Below, one piece after another: positions 38,889 to 48,500 of a stretch of 64,000 bases of DNA. The position numbers and the translations under genes were made by a program. Origin of the DNA: Nostoc piscinale CENA21 (GTDB lineage: Bacteria > Cyanobacteriota > Cyanobacteriia > Cyanobacteriales > Nostocaceae); the NCBI RefSeq assembly GCF_001298445.1, contig NZ_CP012036.1, positions 6,263,525 through 6,327,524 of the forward strand. Direction: 5' to 3'. The first letter of the stretch is position 1; each line of letters opens with the position of its first letter. Under the pieces are notes generated by a model, which was given only the letters and a program-made list of their open reading frames with translations, made no database searches and was not told the origin of the DNA.

Positions 38889-39902
38889 CTATGCTTGAGA
38901 TGGGTTGATGCACTTGAGGCGATCGCAACCCAAATTTTCAGTCATCATAGCAGAGAACTGTAGGGAAGCTTGACTATCAAGATGCAGTTCGCGTTGGATT
39001 TGCTCGTAAGTTTCACCTTGGGCGATGCGGTTTGCTATTTGCTGAAACTCTACCCAAGTTAAATCACTGTTCACAAAAGCTCTCGCCAGGGTAATCACCA
39101 GTTCTTCGTAATCATTATCTTCTAGCTTGGTCATCATCCGATGTTCAATGTGCAGTGAATCATCAAAGCAGTAATACCAAGATTTGGGCTGGCGCTTAAT
39201 AATCATTTTAAACAATTCTCGCTGCTGAGTGCGGTTAACAGCGCGATCGCCTTCACTACACACCATCAACACAGGTGCAGCAACTTTGGTTTGAGCCTGT
39301 TTTAAAATCTTCTCACCTAATTCCAGAAATATTTTTAAGGCTGGAATGCGAAAGCCTTTATAGCCAAAATTCCCTGGTGCATCTTTGTTGAACCATTCAA
39401 AGTAAATTGGCAAAATCTTAATTAACTGATCAAATAATGAATTACTGCTACCCAAAAAAGGTGTGAATAATAAAGCCCGTTCAATTTCCTGGGGATGTTC
39501 TAACGCTAACCAAGCGGCTAAGGTTCCACCTGTTGATAAACCACCAACTACAACTTTTTCACCTAAAGTCTGAGCAATTGTTAACCACTCCAGCACAAAT
39601 TTTTGATAAGTTTGAATATCTGTCGGGAGTGGTGGCGGAGTTTGACTGTTCCACTCACCAGCCAGTCCGTGACCAGGTTGTCGAGGAATTAAAACGTTAT
39701 ATCCTCTCTGGAATAAAGCTTTACCCAGTGGTTCAAATTGGTAGGGTGCAGCTGTGAAACCATGCAAAAAAAGACAAACTTTTGATGTGGAGTGGGGATG
39801 AACCAAAAATCTAGAACGACAAGCTTCGTTTTTTAGCCCTTTGGACTCTGACTGACGAATTTGTTCCAAGAAATCTGCTGTATTTTGAATACTCACTGTC
39901 AT
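38889..39902 (-). CDS. Alpha/beta-hydrolase (carboxylesterase-like)
   Basis: This encodes 337 residues. The oxyanion segment LFLHGFTAAPYQFEPLGKAL, the nucleophile elbow GLSTGG (Ser), the acid CSEGDRAV and the base DSLHIEHRMM define an esterase/thermostable monoacylglycerol-lipase-like enzyme. The last 75 residues (about 262-337) form an extra helical region, TWVEFQQIANRIAQGETYEQIQREL, not part of the catalytic fold. Substrate unknown. It is convergent with the nuclease-like gene. Confidence 0.8.
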   Translation of the reverse strand: MTVSIQNTADFLEQIRQSESKGLKNEACRSRFLVHPHSTSKVCLFLHGFTAAPYQFEPLGKALFQRGYNVLIPRQPGHGLAGEWNSQTPPPLPTDIQTYQKFVLEWLTIAQTLGEKVVVGGLSTGGTLAAWLALEHPQEIERALLFTPFLGSSNSLFDQLIKILPIYFEWFNKDAPGNFGYKGFRIPALKIFLELGEKILKQAQTKVAAPVLMVCSEGDRAVNRTQQRELFKMIIKRQPKSWYYCFDDSLHIEHRMMTKLEDNDYEELVITLARAFVNSDLTWVEFQQIANRIAQGETYEQIQRELHLDSQASLQFSAMMTENLGCDRLKCINPSQA

Positions 39903-40016
39903 TTAGTTGTTTGTCTTTCTTCTGCATGGATGGGTATATTGTCTGAAATTTTTTAGCCTGACGAATCTAGCAGATGATATATGGCAGAAGGCAGAGTAAT
40001 TTTAAACTTTGGGTAA

Positions 40017-41583
40017 CTAACTGGGCAAATTTCGCAATCGAAAGCGTACTGGCATTTTATCAGCCGGATAAATTAACAGGTTTTGCTGTAATTCTTGCAC
40101 AGAAGAACGACCGTTGACTAATTCCCAATCGAAGTAGCGGAGCAATAATGCTAACATCATACTTCCTTCCAGCATTGATAGATGCTCACCCAAGCAACGA
40201 TGAGGCCCTGAGCCAAAGTCGAGCATTGGTAGAGAACTAGTTTCTTTACTTTTGTCTAACCAACGTTCTGGCAGAAATTCCTCTGGATGAGGATAAAATT
40301 CTGGATCTCTGCCAGCCGCCAATATTGACCAAGATATTCTAGTACCGCGAGGAATTACTTGACCTTCAATTAAGGTATCCCGGTGAGCTTCTAATGATGT
40401 TGAGCCAGAGGCGATAGTATAAAGGCGCAAAGTTTCTTTGAGAATACCGCGAATATAAGCTAATTCTTTGAAACTCTCGGAAGTAATGCCGCCAAATTTC
40501 TGCCAAACTTGGTCAACTATGTCTCGTGCTTGCTGAAACACCTTGGGATTTAGACTCAATTCAGCAACTGCAAAAGATAAAGTATGGGCTGTTGTATCAG
40601 TACCAGCTATTAAAAATTCTACCGATTCTGCTATTAATGTTTCACGATTGTATTGTGGTTCTTTGGCGGCAATTTTGACTAACATTGATTCCCGAAACAA
40701 AGGACTTACATTTGGTAAATCTGTTTGGTTTCCTTCTCGCATCTGTAAAGCTAAATCTACACGGGGAGTAAGAAATTCCTCTAAATATCGTCTTGCGCCC
40801 CAATAATCGCGGGAATTTTGAGTCGGCAAATATTTCATCCAGATTTTTTCGCCTGTAGCTTGTCTCAGGAAGCGATAGCCGACAACAGACATCGCATCGT
40901 AAACTTTTGGAACATCGAGGGGTGGCCCCTCTTGACTAGTACTGTTTCTATCTACAGGAATGCCCAGTACTAGACAAGAAATCACTCTCATGGTGAGTTC
41001 GACAAACAAAGGATCTACTTGAATTTCTTTTGGTGGCGCGGCTTCCTTGATTGTTTTAATTACTTGTTCGCAAGCTTGGCTGATAATTTCTACATATTTC
41101 GAGAGATTGCTAGAACTGAATTCTGGGTTCCAAGCTTTGCGTCGCCATTGCCACTCAGCCCCGGTTTCGCCAATCATAATGGGGCCTGTAATATCATTCC
41201 AAGCTTGGCGCGATCGCGTAGCCCTAATTAAGCTACCATCTTTCATTCCATTGATAATGGTATCTTCAATAACTTTTGGTTTACTTAATATAACAACAGG
41301 GATATTGCCACTCCATATCACATACATTGGCCCTAGCTGTTGACTCCAAACAAAAAAATTGCCAAAATAACTTCTTCTGTTTGACTGCTGCTAATATTTG
41401 GGGAATATTTCCTAACAACCAATGTTTAGGCGGTGAAGGCAGCGATTCTAGGGGTTTATATATGTTTTTTTGTTTCCACCTGCGCCACCCAATTGTTCCC
41501 GCTACACTAGTAAAACCCAGTGCTGTAGCGATATAGGGAAATGTTTCAGAATAAGTAATCTGAGCAATAATATCTTGAAACAT
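40017..41583 (-). CDS. Cytochrome P450, split by a single-base frameshift
   Basis: Two frames together encode a 521-residue P450. The 5' part (from ATG 41583) has an N-terminal membrane anchor (SETFPYIATALGFTSVAGTIGW), a basic stretch and the hinge PPKHWLLGNIPQ, and ends at KKLFWQFF. The 3' part continues VWSQQLGPMYVIWSGN and has the I-helix AGTDTT, the ExxR ETLR and the heme loop FGSGPHRCLGEH with the Cys ligand. The break lies in seven consecutive A (plus strand 41352-41358); six would restore the frame. It is either an assembly error or a recent pseudogene. The substrate cannot be told. Confidence 0.85.
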
Positions 41584-41823
41584 GAGTCCGCCTTTGTCTA
41601 CCAAATAGTTCAAATTACCCAGATACTACCTTATTGTTTTCCATTTCTGTCTCTGCAAAATCTATTTCTGTGACTTCATCTATAGAAAATGCGATCGCAA
41701 AAATCACAAATGCGATGTCCGGTAAATCAGTAATGATTCAGTATATCTGGGCAGAAAGACAAAACTCTTCCTCTCCCTACCCCTTGCGGTCTTGATAATG
41801 AGTCTCTTTCACCGGACACGATA

Positions 41824-42309
41824 TTATTGCTTTGCGGCTAAATTTTTCAGGTTCTCTTGTGTGACGCGACAAATTCGCCAATCATCTAAGATGCTGGCTC
41901 CCATACTCCGGTAAAATGCTTGTGCTGGTTCGTTCCAGTCCAGCACACTCCATTCTAAGCGTCCGCAATTTCGCTCGACGGCAATTTGCGCTAGTTTACT
42001 TAACAGTGCTTTACCAATACCCTGACGGCGATACTCTGGTAAAACAAACAAATCTTCGAGATAAATTCCTGGCTTGGTAAGAAAGGTAGAATAGTTGTAA
42101 AAGAACAAGGCAAAACCTACAGCCTGTCCTTGAGATTCTGCCAAAATGGCCTCTATATATTTTGGTTCACCAAATAGATGCTCTTGGAGTGCTGCAACAT
42201 TCCCGGTAACGGCATGAGATAATTTCTCATACTCCGCCAGCTGTTTAATTAATTGAAATAGTACGTTGCTATCAGCAGGTTCCGCAAAACGCAAAATTAA
42301 ATCGGTCAT
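41824..42309 (-). CDS. GNAT family N-acetyltransferase
   Basis: This encodes 161 residues. The acetyl-CoA site is LPEYRRQGIGKALL (Q/RxxGxG/A), preceded by GIYLEDLFV, which places the beta-4 strand. The C-terminal WSVLDWNEPAQAFYRSMGA holds the usual helix with the conserved Tyr. It resembles diamine N-acetyltransferase-like (SSAT) members. Substrate unknown. Confidence 0.85.
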   Translation of the reverse strand: MTDLILRFAEPADSNVLFQLIKQLAEYEKLSHAVTGNVAALQEHLFGEPKYIEAILAESQGQAVGFALFFYNYSTFLTKPGIYLEDLFVLPEYRRQGIGKALLSKLAQIAVERNCGRLEWSVLDWNEPAQAFYRSMGASILDDWRICRVTQENLKNLAAKQ

Positions 42310-42427
42310 TAGTCATTTGTCATCAGTCCATAGTCATTAGTCCATAGTTAATGGGCTGTAGTCAAGAGCAGGTTACAGGTTATGAAGTGGTTTATCAGGT
42401 TCAGATGTCTAAGCCACTATAGCTATC

Positions 42428-42459
42428 ACTTTTGACTTTTGACTTTTGACTTTTGACTT
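42428..42459. repeat. Heptanucleotide tandem repeat (TTTTGAC)n
   Basis: Four to five copies of a seven-base unit lie just after the sigma factor stop codon. It is a short tandemly repeated repetitive sequence of the kind found in heterocystous cyanobacteria. Related motifs occur at 46340-46415, 47580-47615, 53820-53880 and 54122-54190. Confidence 0.75.
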
Positions 42460-43629
42460 TTACACTAACCACCCTTTCAAGCGTTTTGCGATGTGTGGAC
42501 GGCGTAATTTTCGCATGGCTTTGCTTTGAATTTGGCGGACTCGTTCACGGGACAAGTTGAACATATTGCCAACTTCTTCTAGGGTGCAGGGTTCGCTGGT
42601 TGTCAGTCCATAGCGTAAGGAAATTACGTCTTTTTCCCGTGGGGTTAGTACATCACCTAAAACTTCCCAAATCTCCTGGCGCATCATGTTTTCATTCATT
42701 TTGGCTTCGGGAGAAAGGTTGTCTTCATCTTCTAATAAATCCATCAATTCGGTATCTTCTTCTTTACCGACACGATGGTTGAGAGAGAGTGCTTGGCGAC
42801 GTAGTTGTTGTAGTTGGCGTAGTTGTTGAACGGTCATTTCCAAAGAAGCGGCCATTTCTGCTTCTGTAGGGTTGCGACCAAGTTTTTGTTTGAGTTCGCG
42901 TTGGGCTTTTTTAAGTTTGTTAAGTTTTTCAACAATATGAATTGGCAAGCGAATTGTGCGTGCATCATTAGCGATCGCTCGCGTAATTGCTTGTCTAATC
43001 CACCAATAAGCATAAGTGGAAAACTTATATCCTTTATCGGGATCAAATTTTTCTGTAGCGCGATTTAATCCCATTGCCCCTTCTTGAATTAAATCTAGAA
43101 AAGGTACTCCGCGATTTAAATATCGCTTGGCAATTGATACCACTAGTCTGAGGTTCGAGCGAATCATTTTACGTTTCGCTACTCGACCTTGATATAAGCG
43201 GCTTTCTAGCTGCTTTTCTGTCATATCTAACTGGGCAGCTACTTGGACTTTGGTTGGTTGCTGTCCTAGTTCGGCTTGTAAGGCGGCTTGGATGTCTCTG
43301 ACTTCTTCTAAAAATCGGACTCGCCGCGCTAATTCAACTTCTTCGTCTGGTTTGAGGAGCGGATAACGTGCCATTTCTTTAAAAAATGCACCTACGGCAT
43401 CATCATGCTCGGTTTTGTTATATCCTGAAGGTCGCGCTGCCGCCATCTCATCCCCATCACGTTCCTCTGGTTCGAGATTTTCTGCAATTGGGGGTTCTTC
43501 TTCTACCAATATTTCTAAACTTTCGAGTAGTTGTTCTTCTGTATCGGCAGCGGTTTCTAATATTTCCATTGTTCCCAATTCAGCAATATTCATAGTTTCC
43601 TTTAGGGATAGTTGCTTTGTTTGGTACAT
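42460..43629 (-). CDS. Group 2 RNA polymerase sigma factor (sigma-70 family)
   Basis: This encodes 389 residues. AAGGAATT precedes the ATG at 43629. Region 1.2 is DAVGAFFKEMARYPLLKPDEEVELARRV, regions 2.1-2.4 run from MIRSNLRLVVSIAKRYLNRGVPFLDLIQEG to FSTYAYWWIRQAITRAIANDARTIRLPIHIVEKLN, region 3 follows, and region 4 is LTPREKDVISLRYGLT...LSRERVRQIQSKAMRKLRRP. It lacks the long region 1.1 of SigA, so it belongs to the cyanobacterial group 2 (SigB to SigE-like) factors. The long upstream region suggests complex control. Confidence 0.88.
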   Translation of the reverse strand: MYQTKQLSLKETMNIAELGTMEILETAADTEEQLLESLEILVEEEPPIAENLEPEERDGDEMAAARPSGYNKTEHDDAVGAFFKEMARYPLLKPDEEVELARRVRFLEEVRDIQAALQAELGQQPTKVQVAAQLDMTEKQLESRLYQGRVAKRKMIRSNLRLVVSIAKRYLNRGVPFLDLIQEGAMGLNRATEKFDPDKGYKFSTYAYWWIRQAITRAIANDARTIRLPIHIVEKLNKLKKAQRELKQKLGRNPTEAEMAASLEMTVQQLRQLQQLRRQALSLNHRVGKEEDTELMDLLEDEDNLSPEAKMNENMMRQEIWEVLGDVLTPREKDVISLRYGLTTSEPCTLEEVGNMFNLSRERVRQIQSKAMRKLRRPHIAKRLKGWLV

Positions 43630-44498
43630 AATTCCTTGACAGCTACTCGTTTGCGGCTTGGTAGTTTCCCTTTAGAAACAAATGCACTTTTTTAATTACT
43701 AAGTACAAGTTTCTACTAATGACTTAGTAAAACTAAAAAATTCTTTTCTAGCTGTCCTTTTTGATTACTGCTAGATCAAACCTTGTACAAATCTTGGTGA
43801 TTGCACCTCAAAATTATTGTCTCAGGTTCTAACAGATATACTTCTTATTTTTTGATTAATCCCTAAATCTGTCAAACGCCCTCAACCATTCTCAACCTTA
43901 ACAAATATAAAAGAAACCAAGTAATTATTCTCATTTCTTAAAAATTCCTATATTTTTATGAACTTTTTCACTTTTATGGGTGGGAATTAATCTCAAAATT
44001 AAAGTCTTGATTTTGATTTTATTTGGATTTCATAAAATTTTCTAAAGGTCACAATTTCAGTAATTTAATTAGCTGAAATCAATTAGTTGTATAAAAGCAT
44101 CTCACATACACCAATAATTGAATATCTACCAATGGGCGGAAAAAGGCTATGCCATATTTAGTAAATCGGTAAATGATTTCATAAATAGTCAGAGATTTAT
44201 AGTAAGCCGGTTTTATTTTTGAAATTATCTGTGTAGGTGGTGAGTAGGGAGGAGGAAGTTTTTTCAGAAGTCAAATATCAGTCCTATAGTTGATTTTTAT
44301 GGTAAGTGGTCTTCAAATATTTATTGCACGTATAGCCAAGTTTGATTTGTCTAGTAGGTTACATAACGGGAAACTTATCAAGTATCATGAGGGATAAACG
44401 TATTGCGAAATACACTTTACTTTTTATAGAGAAAAAGACTAAATTTTTGAAAGCTAAGTGAAGGGATAATAAATTCCTGTCAAGAAAAAACAAAAAAT
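43630..44498. other. Long intergenic control region between sigma factor and priA
   Basis: About 870 bases with no recognised gene. It contains the 9-base inverted repeat TTACTAAGT (43696-43704) and ACTTAGTAA (43722-43730), about 70 bases upstream of the sigma gene start. Beyond this the sequence is strongly AT-rich. Divergent promoters for both genes should be here. A small RNA cannot be ruled out. Confidence 0.5.
43696..43730. promoter_or_regulatory. Inverted repeat in the sigma factor leader
   Basis: TTACTAAGT and ACTTAGTAA are perfect inverted repeats with a 17-base spacer. They lie 66 to 101 bases before the sigma factor ATG, in the position of an operator or leader hairpin. Confidence 0.45.
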
Positions 44499-45965
44499 AT
44501 GTATATTAATGACTTAAATTTACAAAATTTAGTAGTTGCTGAGGCAGGGGAATCATACCAGTCCCAAAAGGGGAATCACTACGTTGAAGTTTTGGTAGAC
44601 TGTCCAGGCGCTACCGGTTTATTTACATATCGTTTACCACCACAGTTAGAAGTAAAACCAGGGGATATATTAACTGTGCCATTTGGCGCACAACAGTTAG
44701 GTGCGATCGCCATTCGTTTGTTAAGCACACCTAATATTGATCTAGCGCCAGACAAAATTCGGGAAGTCGAAGATGTGGTGAGTGTGGGGTTTTTTCCCAG
44801 CCATTATTGGGAATTATTAAACCGTGTAGCAGCATATTACTACACGCCCTTAATTCAGGTGATTAGGGTGGCTTTACCACCGGGATTATTAGGGCGGACT
44901 CAACGCCGGATTCGCTTAACTAATACCCACAGCCAATCTCATCGAGCTTTTCTCACTCCAGTAGCACAGCAGATTTTACAACTGTTGCAAACTCAACCAT
45001 CAGGGGATTATAGTTTTGCGTATATTCAACAAAAAGTCAAGTTCACCTATCGCGGCGTGCGGGAATTGTTGCGCTTGGGTTTGGTGGAAAGTTATTTAGA
45101 AGCACCGAGACTAACTCGCCCCAAATTACAAAAAGCTGTCACATTAATTGATAGTAGCGATCGCGATTTAACTCAACGTCAACGAGAAATCATCGAAGTT
45201 TTGCGCCGCAACGGTGGGGAATTATGGCACAGTGAACTCTTGCAAATTTGTAGTGCTAGTTCTTCCATCCTCAAAACCTTGGCACAAAAGGGTTACATTG
45301 TGATTGAAGAACGGGAAATTTTGCGTTCTGAACAAAGCCCGACATTAACGCCAGACCAGCCAAAATTATTAAATCCTGACCAGGCTAATGCTTTAACAAC
45401 TATACAGTCCTTAAATAAATTTGCTCAAGTCTTGTTGCATGGCGTAACAGGTTCCGGCAAGACAGAAGTATATTTACAAGCGATCGCACCACTATTAAAT
45501 CAAGGTAAATCAGCCTTAGTCTTAGTCCCAGAAATTGGACTCACACCCCAACTCACCGACAGATTTCGCGCCCGGTTCGGTAACAAAGTCGCAGTTTATC
45601 ACAGCGCCCTTTCCGAAGGCGAACGTTACGATACTTGGCGACAAATGCTGACAGGGGAACCGCAAGTAGTCATCGGGACGCGTAGTGCAATTTTCGCACC
45701 CTTACCCAACCTTGGTTTAATCATCTTAGACGAAGAACACGACAGCAGCTTTAAGCAAGATTCACCGATCCCCACATACCACGCCCGTACCGTCGCCCAA
45801 TGGCGGGCGGAGTTAGAAAACTGTCCCTTGGTTTTGGGTTCGGCTACACCGTCGTTGGAGAGTTGGGTGAAGGTAAGGGAACAGGGGTGTAGGGGTGTAG
45901 GGGGATATTACTTTCTCTTACACCCTCACACCCCTACACCCGATTTTGGTAATTTTTCATGTTGA
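44499..45965 (+). pseudogene. priA: PriA primosomal helicase, C-terminal half missing
   Basis: The frame encodes 488 residues. Residues 30-110 are the PriA 3'-end-binding domain (GLFTYRLPPQL, GDILTVPFGAQQ). Walker A is GVTGSGKTEVY, then LVPEIGLTPQLTDRFRARF, DEEHDSSFKQ (Walker B) and VLGSATPSLESW. After WVKVREQG the similarity ends, and the last 30 residues run into a GC-rich inverted repeat. Full PriA is about 800 residues, so the zinc-binding and helicase C-terminal domains are gone. The gene is probably non-functional unless the rest lies elsewhere. Confidence 0.8.
45885..45941. repeat. 14-bp perfect inverted repeat at the priA break
   Basis: GGGTGTAGGGGTGT (45885-45898) and ACACCCCTACACCC (45928-45941) are perfect inverted repeats, embedded in longer GGGTGTA-type runs. 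This is a common dispersed element in these genomes. It sits just where the PriA similarity stops. Confidence 0.75.
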
Positions 45966-46345
45966 TAGTACTTATGTGCTGACATTGCCATGCTAAAAAT
46001 CCCCACAGAATCATCCCGGAGACGCTTAACATCCCGCTACCGATGATTAATTGGGCGCAAGAACTAATGCCAATGGCACGGGCAGCACTGACGAAGCTAT
46101 CAACCGCGCTTCGCTATACTGGATGACGCTAACAAGAATCAGAATTAATCCACCTAAATAAAATATGGACTCCAAACCAGCCGAGGGTGAAAAACATATC
46201 TAAATACCGCTATCCCCGTGACTGGTGTACTTAAAACTAACCCTGTTGTCATCGCACCTGCTACCATCCAAGGTGCAAGACACATACCCGCAACATTAAT
46301 CGCACTGAATAACTTTTTCACAGTCAACTCACAAGCTTGTAAAAG
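45960..46345 (-). pseudogene. Decayed multi-span membrane protein remnant
   Basis: No intact frame exists, but three minus-strand frames give consecutive hydrophobic stretches in order: TVKKLFSAINVAGMCLAPWMVAGAMTTG with LVLSTPVTGIAVF; then FTLGWFGVHILF and LGGLILILVSVIQYSEARLI; then FVSAARAIGISSCAQLIIG with MLSVSGMILWGFLAWQ. At least three frameshifts or stops separate them. This reads like a formerly membrane-bound protein of about 120 residues, now broken. The family is not recognised. Confidence 0.5.
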
Positions 46346-46415
46346 TCAGTTATCAGTTAACAGTTATCAGTGATCAATTCTTTACTGATAACTGATAACT
46401 GTTCACTGTTCACTG
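46340..46415. repeat. Short tandem repeats (CAGTTAT / TGATAACTGT type)
   Basis: CAGTTATCAGTTAACAGTTA on one side and ACTGATAACTGATAACTGTT plus TCACTGTTCACTGTT on the other form an interrupted inverted array. It is of the dispersed short-repeat type seen elsewhere in the window. Confidence 0.6.
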
Positions 46416-46481
46416 TTAAGTAAATCATGCCGGACTCAGGCATTTTCGCAAAGCTGTTGTGAAAAAACTCAAAAACTCCCC

Positions 46482-46514
46482 TCTTCCTCTTTGCGCCTTT
46501 GCGCCTCTGCGTGA
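46482..46514. repeat. Dispersed repeat (TTTGCGCCTCTGCG type)
   Basis: A stretch of CTTTGCGCCTTTGCGCCTCTGCGTGAG-like composition, nearly the same as 37143-37173. Confidence 0.55.
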
Positions 46515-46724
46515 GATAAAACCAAATTCCGCAACACCCAACGCAGAAAATTTGATGATTTTTCAAGCTCCAATGTTCAATACAGTCAGCGTCACGCACT
46601 ACTAAACATCTCGATGCGTTACTGTTGTTGCCTAAAGCACCCTACCGGACTGTATTTTACTCGCTTTTTAAGGCGATCGCACCAAGCATGAGCATCTGAG
46701 CTTCACGCTTCACTCTTTGAACAC

Positions 46725-46935
46725 CAACGTTCGAGTAAAAAACCTGAAACTTCACCTTCCGAACACCAACGTTCAAGTAAAAAACCTGAAACTCCGCCTT
46801 CCGAACACCAACGTTCGAGTAAAAAGCTTGAAACTCCGCCTTCATAACTCGAACATTCAAGCAAAAAAGCTCAACATTCACCCTTTGAACTTCAACCTTC
46901 AAGCAAAAAGGCTGAAATTTTACGTTTATAACTCG
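46725..46935. repeat. 42-bp minisatellite, about five copies
   Basis: The 42-base unit begins AACACCAACGTTCGAGTAAA. Five copies span 46729-46935; the first three are nearly identical and the last two diverge. Being divisible by three, it keeps frames open on both strands, giving 14-residue repeats (NTNVRVKNLKLHLP on plus and FYSNVGVRKAEFQV on minus). No start signal or conserved flanking domain is seen, so I treat it as a minisatellite rather than a gene. Confidence 0.75.
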
Positions 46936-47075
46936 AAGTCATTAGCACCAAAAGCTTTGTATTCAATGCCGTACTCTTGCCAATAACACATCCTACGCCG
47001 TTACTACCCGCTGAAAGCCCTGATGAAGTGATGAGTATTTTAATCCGTCAGACTTTCACTGCTTAACTTAAAACT

Positions 47076-47113
47076 ACAACCCCGACTGTTCTAAACAATC
47101 GGGGTTGTGTTTT
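47076..47113. terminator. Strong hairpin terminator
   Basis: ACAACCCCGA (47076-47085) pairs with TCGGGGTTGT (47099-47108), followed by GTTTTG. It lies between the minisatellite region and the thioredoxin gene (leftward), so it probably ends the trxA transcript and any rightward transcript. Confidence 0.65.
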
Positions 47114-47181
47114 GCTGACAATTGTTACTAACACGATGAAGATCGTCAGTCGCGCATGGAAGAAACTGTCTTCTTCTATAT

Positions 47182-47499
47182 TTAAATTAAAGTTTGGAGA
47201 TGTTGAACTAACTGCGGTGCCTGTAACACTCCTTCAATTTTATCCACAGGCTGGCCTTGCTTAAATAACATAAGGGTTGGCAAGGCTTCAATCCGATATT
47301 GACTCGCCAATTCGGTGTATTTTTCTGTGTCAATTTTGACAACACGTATACGGCCATTTAATTGGGCATTTACTTGTTCTAAAATCTGACCCATCATTTT
47401 ACAAGGGCCACACCATTCAGCGTAAAAATCTACTAATACAGGTACATCAGAACCAGAAAGCATTTCTTCAAAACTGTTGAAATGTTTTTTAGTGGCCAT
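47182..47499 (-). CDS. trxA: Thioredoxin
   Basis: This encodes 105 residues from the ATG at 47499 (MATKKHFNSFEEM); a further ATG at 47508 would add three. The active site WCGPCK is intact, followed by the KIDTEKYTELASQYRIEALPTLMLFKQGQ segment with the cis-Pro (LPT). It reduces protein disulfides in the cytosol using NADPH- or ferredoxin-dependent reductases. The gene stands alone, with a terminator 70 bases downstream. Confidence 0.93.
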   Translation of the reverse strand: MATKKHFNSFEEMLSGSDVPVLVDFYAEWCGPCKMMGQILEQVNAQLNGRIRVVKIDTEKYTELASQYRIEALPTLMLFKQGQPVDKIEGVLQAPQLVQHLQTLI

Positions 47500-47735
47500 A
47501 CGATACACACCGAATTTTTATGGATTGCTTTTAATATTAATGCGTGCTTTCAGGAATGGCTGTAACATTATTTTATTTTTATAGTCAATAGTCATTTGTC
47601 ATTTGTCATTTGTCTAGTGCGTCTTCACTAAACCCTACTCTTGTAGCCCTAAAAATATTGCCCTTGAGTGAATTAACAAGCACAAATCGCCATAAGATAA
47701 TTAGCGCGGTAGTTCAAAAGCTTAAGGAATAATTC

Positions 47736-48500
47736 ATGGAAGTTTTGCCAGAAAACTTGCAAAGTCTCAAAGGAAAAGTAGCAATTATCACTGGTGGTTC
47801 GCGGGGAATTGGAAAAGCGATCGCACTAGAATTGTCGAAATACGGGGCTAGTGTGGTGGTGAATTATGCTAATTCTAGTACAGCAGCAGATAGTGTAGTA
47901 ACGGAAATTACCTCTGTGGGTGGACAGGCACTTGCACTCCAAGCCGATGTTTCCCAAGCAGATCAAGTAGAAGCACTCATCAACGCCACCACCGAAAAAT
48001 TTGGTCGAATTGATATCTTAGTTAACAATGCCGGAATTACCCGCGACACATTACTTTTGCGGATGAAGCCAGAAGAATGGCAAGCCGTGATTGACCTGAA
48101 CTTAACTGGCGTTTTCTTATGTACCCGCGCTGTTAGCAAACTCATGCTCAAACAGCGTTCTGGGCGAATTATTAATATTACCTCCGTAGCGGGACTTATG
48201 GGCAACCCAGGCCAAGCAAACTACAGCGCCGCCAAAGCTGGAGTCATTGGTTTTACAAAAACAGTTGCCAAAGAATTTGCAACTCGCGGCATCACCGTGA
48301 ACGCTGTCGCCCCTGGTTTTATCACCACCGATATGACCAGCAATCTCAGCAACACCGAAGAAATTTTGAAATTTATCCCCCTTGGTCGCTATGGGCAACC
48401 AGAAGAAGTGGCTGGTATGGTGCGCTTTTTGGCTGCTGATCCCGCCGCAACTTACATCACTGGTCAAGTCTTTAACGTAGATGGTGGTATGGTGATGTAA
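47736..48500 (+). CDS. fabG: 3-oxoacyl-[acyl-carrier-protein] reductase
   Basis: This encodes 254 residues of the short-chain dehydrogenase type. The Rossmann site is TGGSRGIG, followed by NNAG. The catalytic triad is present: Ser in NITSVAG, Tyr and Lys in ANYSAAKAG. APGFITTDMT follows, and the ending TGQVFNVDGGM is usual for FabG. It performs the NADPH-dependent reduction step in fatty-acid elongation. It converges stop-to-stop with the transferase gene. Confidence 0.93.
   Translation: MEVLPENLQSLKGKVAIITGGSRGIGKAIALELSKYGASVVVNYANSSTAADSVVTEITSVGGQALALQADVSQADQVEALINATTEKFGRIDILVNNAGITRDTLLLRMKPEEWQAVIDLNLTGVFLCTRAVSKLMLKQRSGRIINITSVAGLMGNPGQANYSAAKAGVIGFTKTVAKEFATRGITVNAVAPGFITTDMTSNLSNTEEILKFIPLGRYGQPEEVAGMVRFLAADPAATYITGQVFNVDGGMVM

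Noticed and set aside
46657..46986. Two overlapping opposite open frames across the 42-bp repeats
   Set aside because: A repeat unit divisible by three keeps frames open by chance; no ribosome-binding site or flanking domain supports either.
46930..47060. Open stretch ending in LIRQTFTA before the terminator at 47076
   Set aside because: It reads as a possible C-terminal remnant of an unknown protein, but there is no start, no domain and only about 40 codons; too weak to call.
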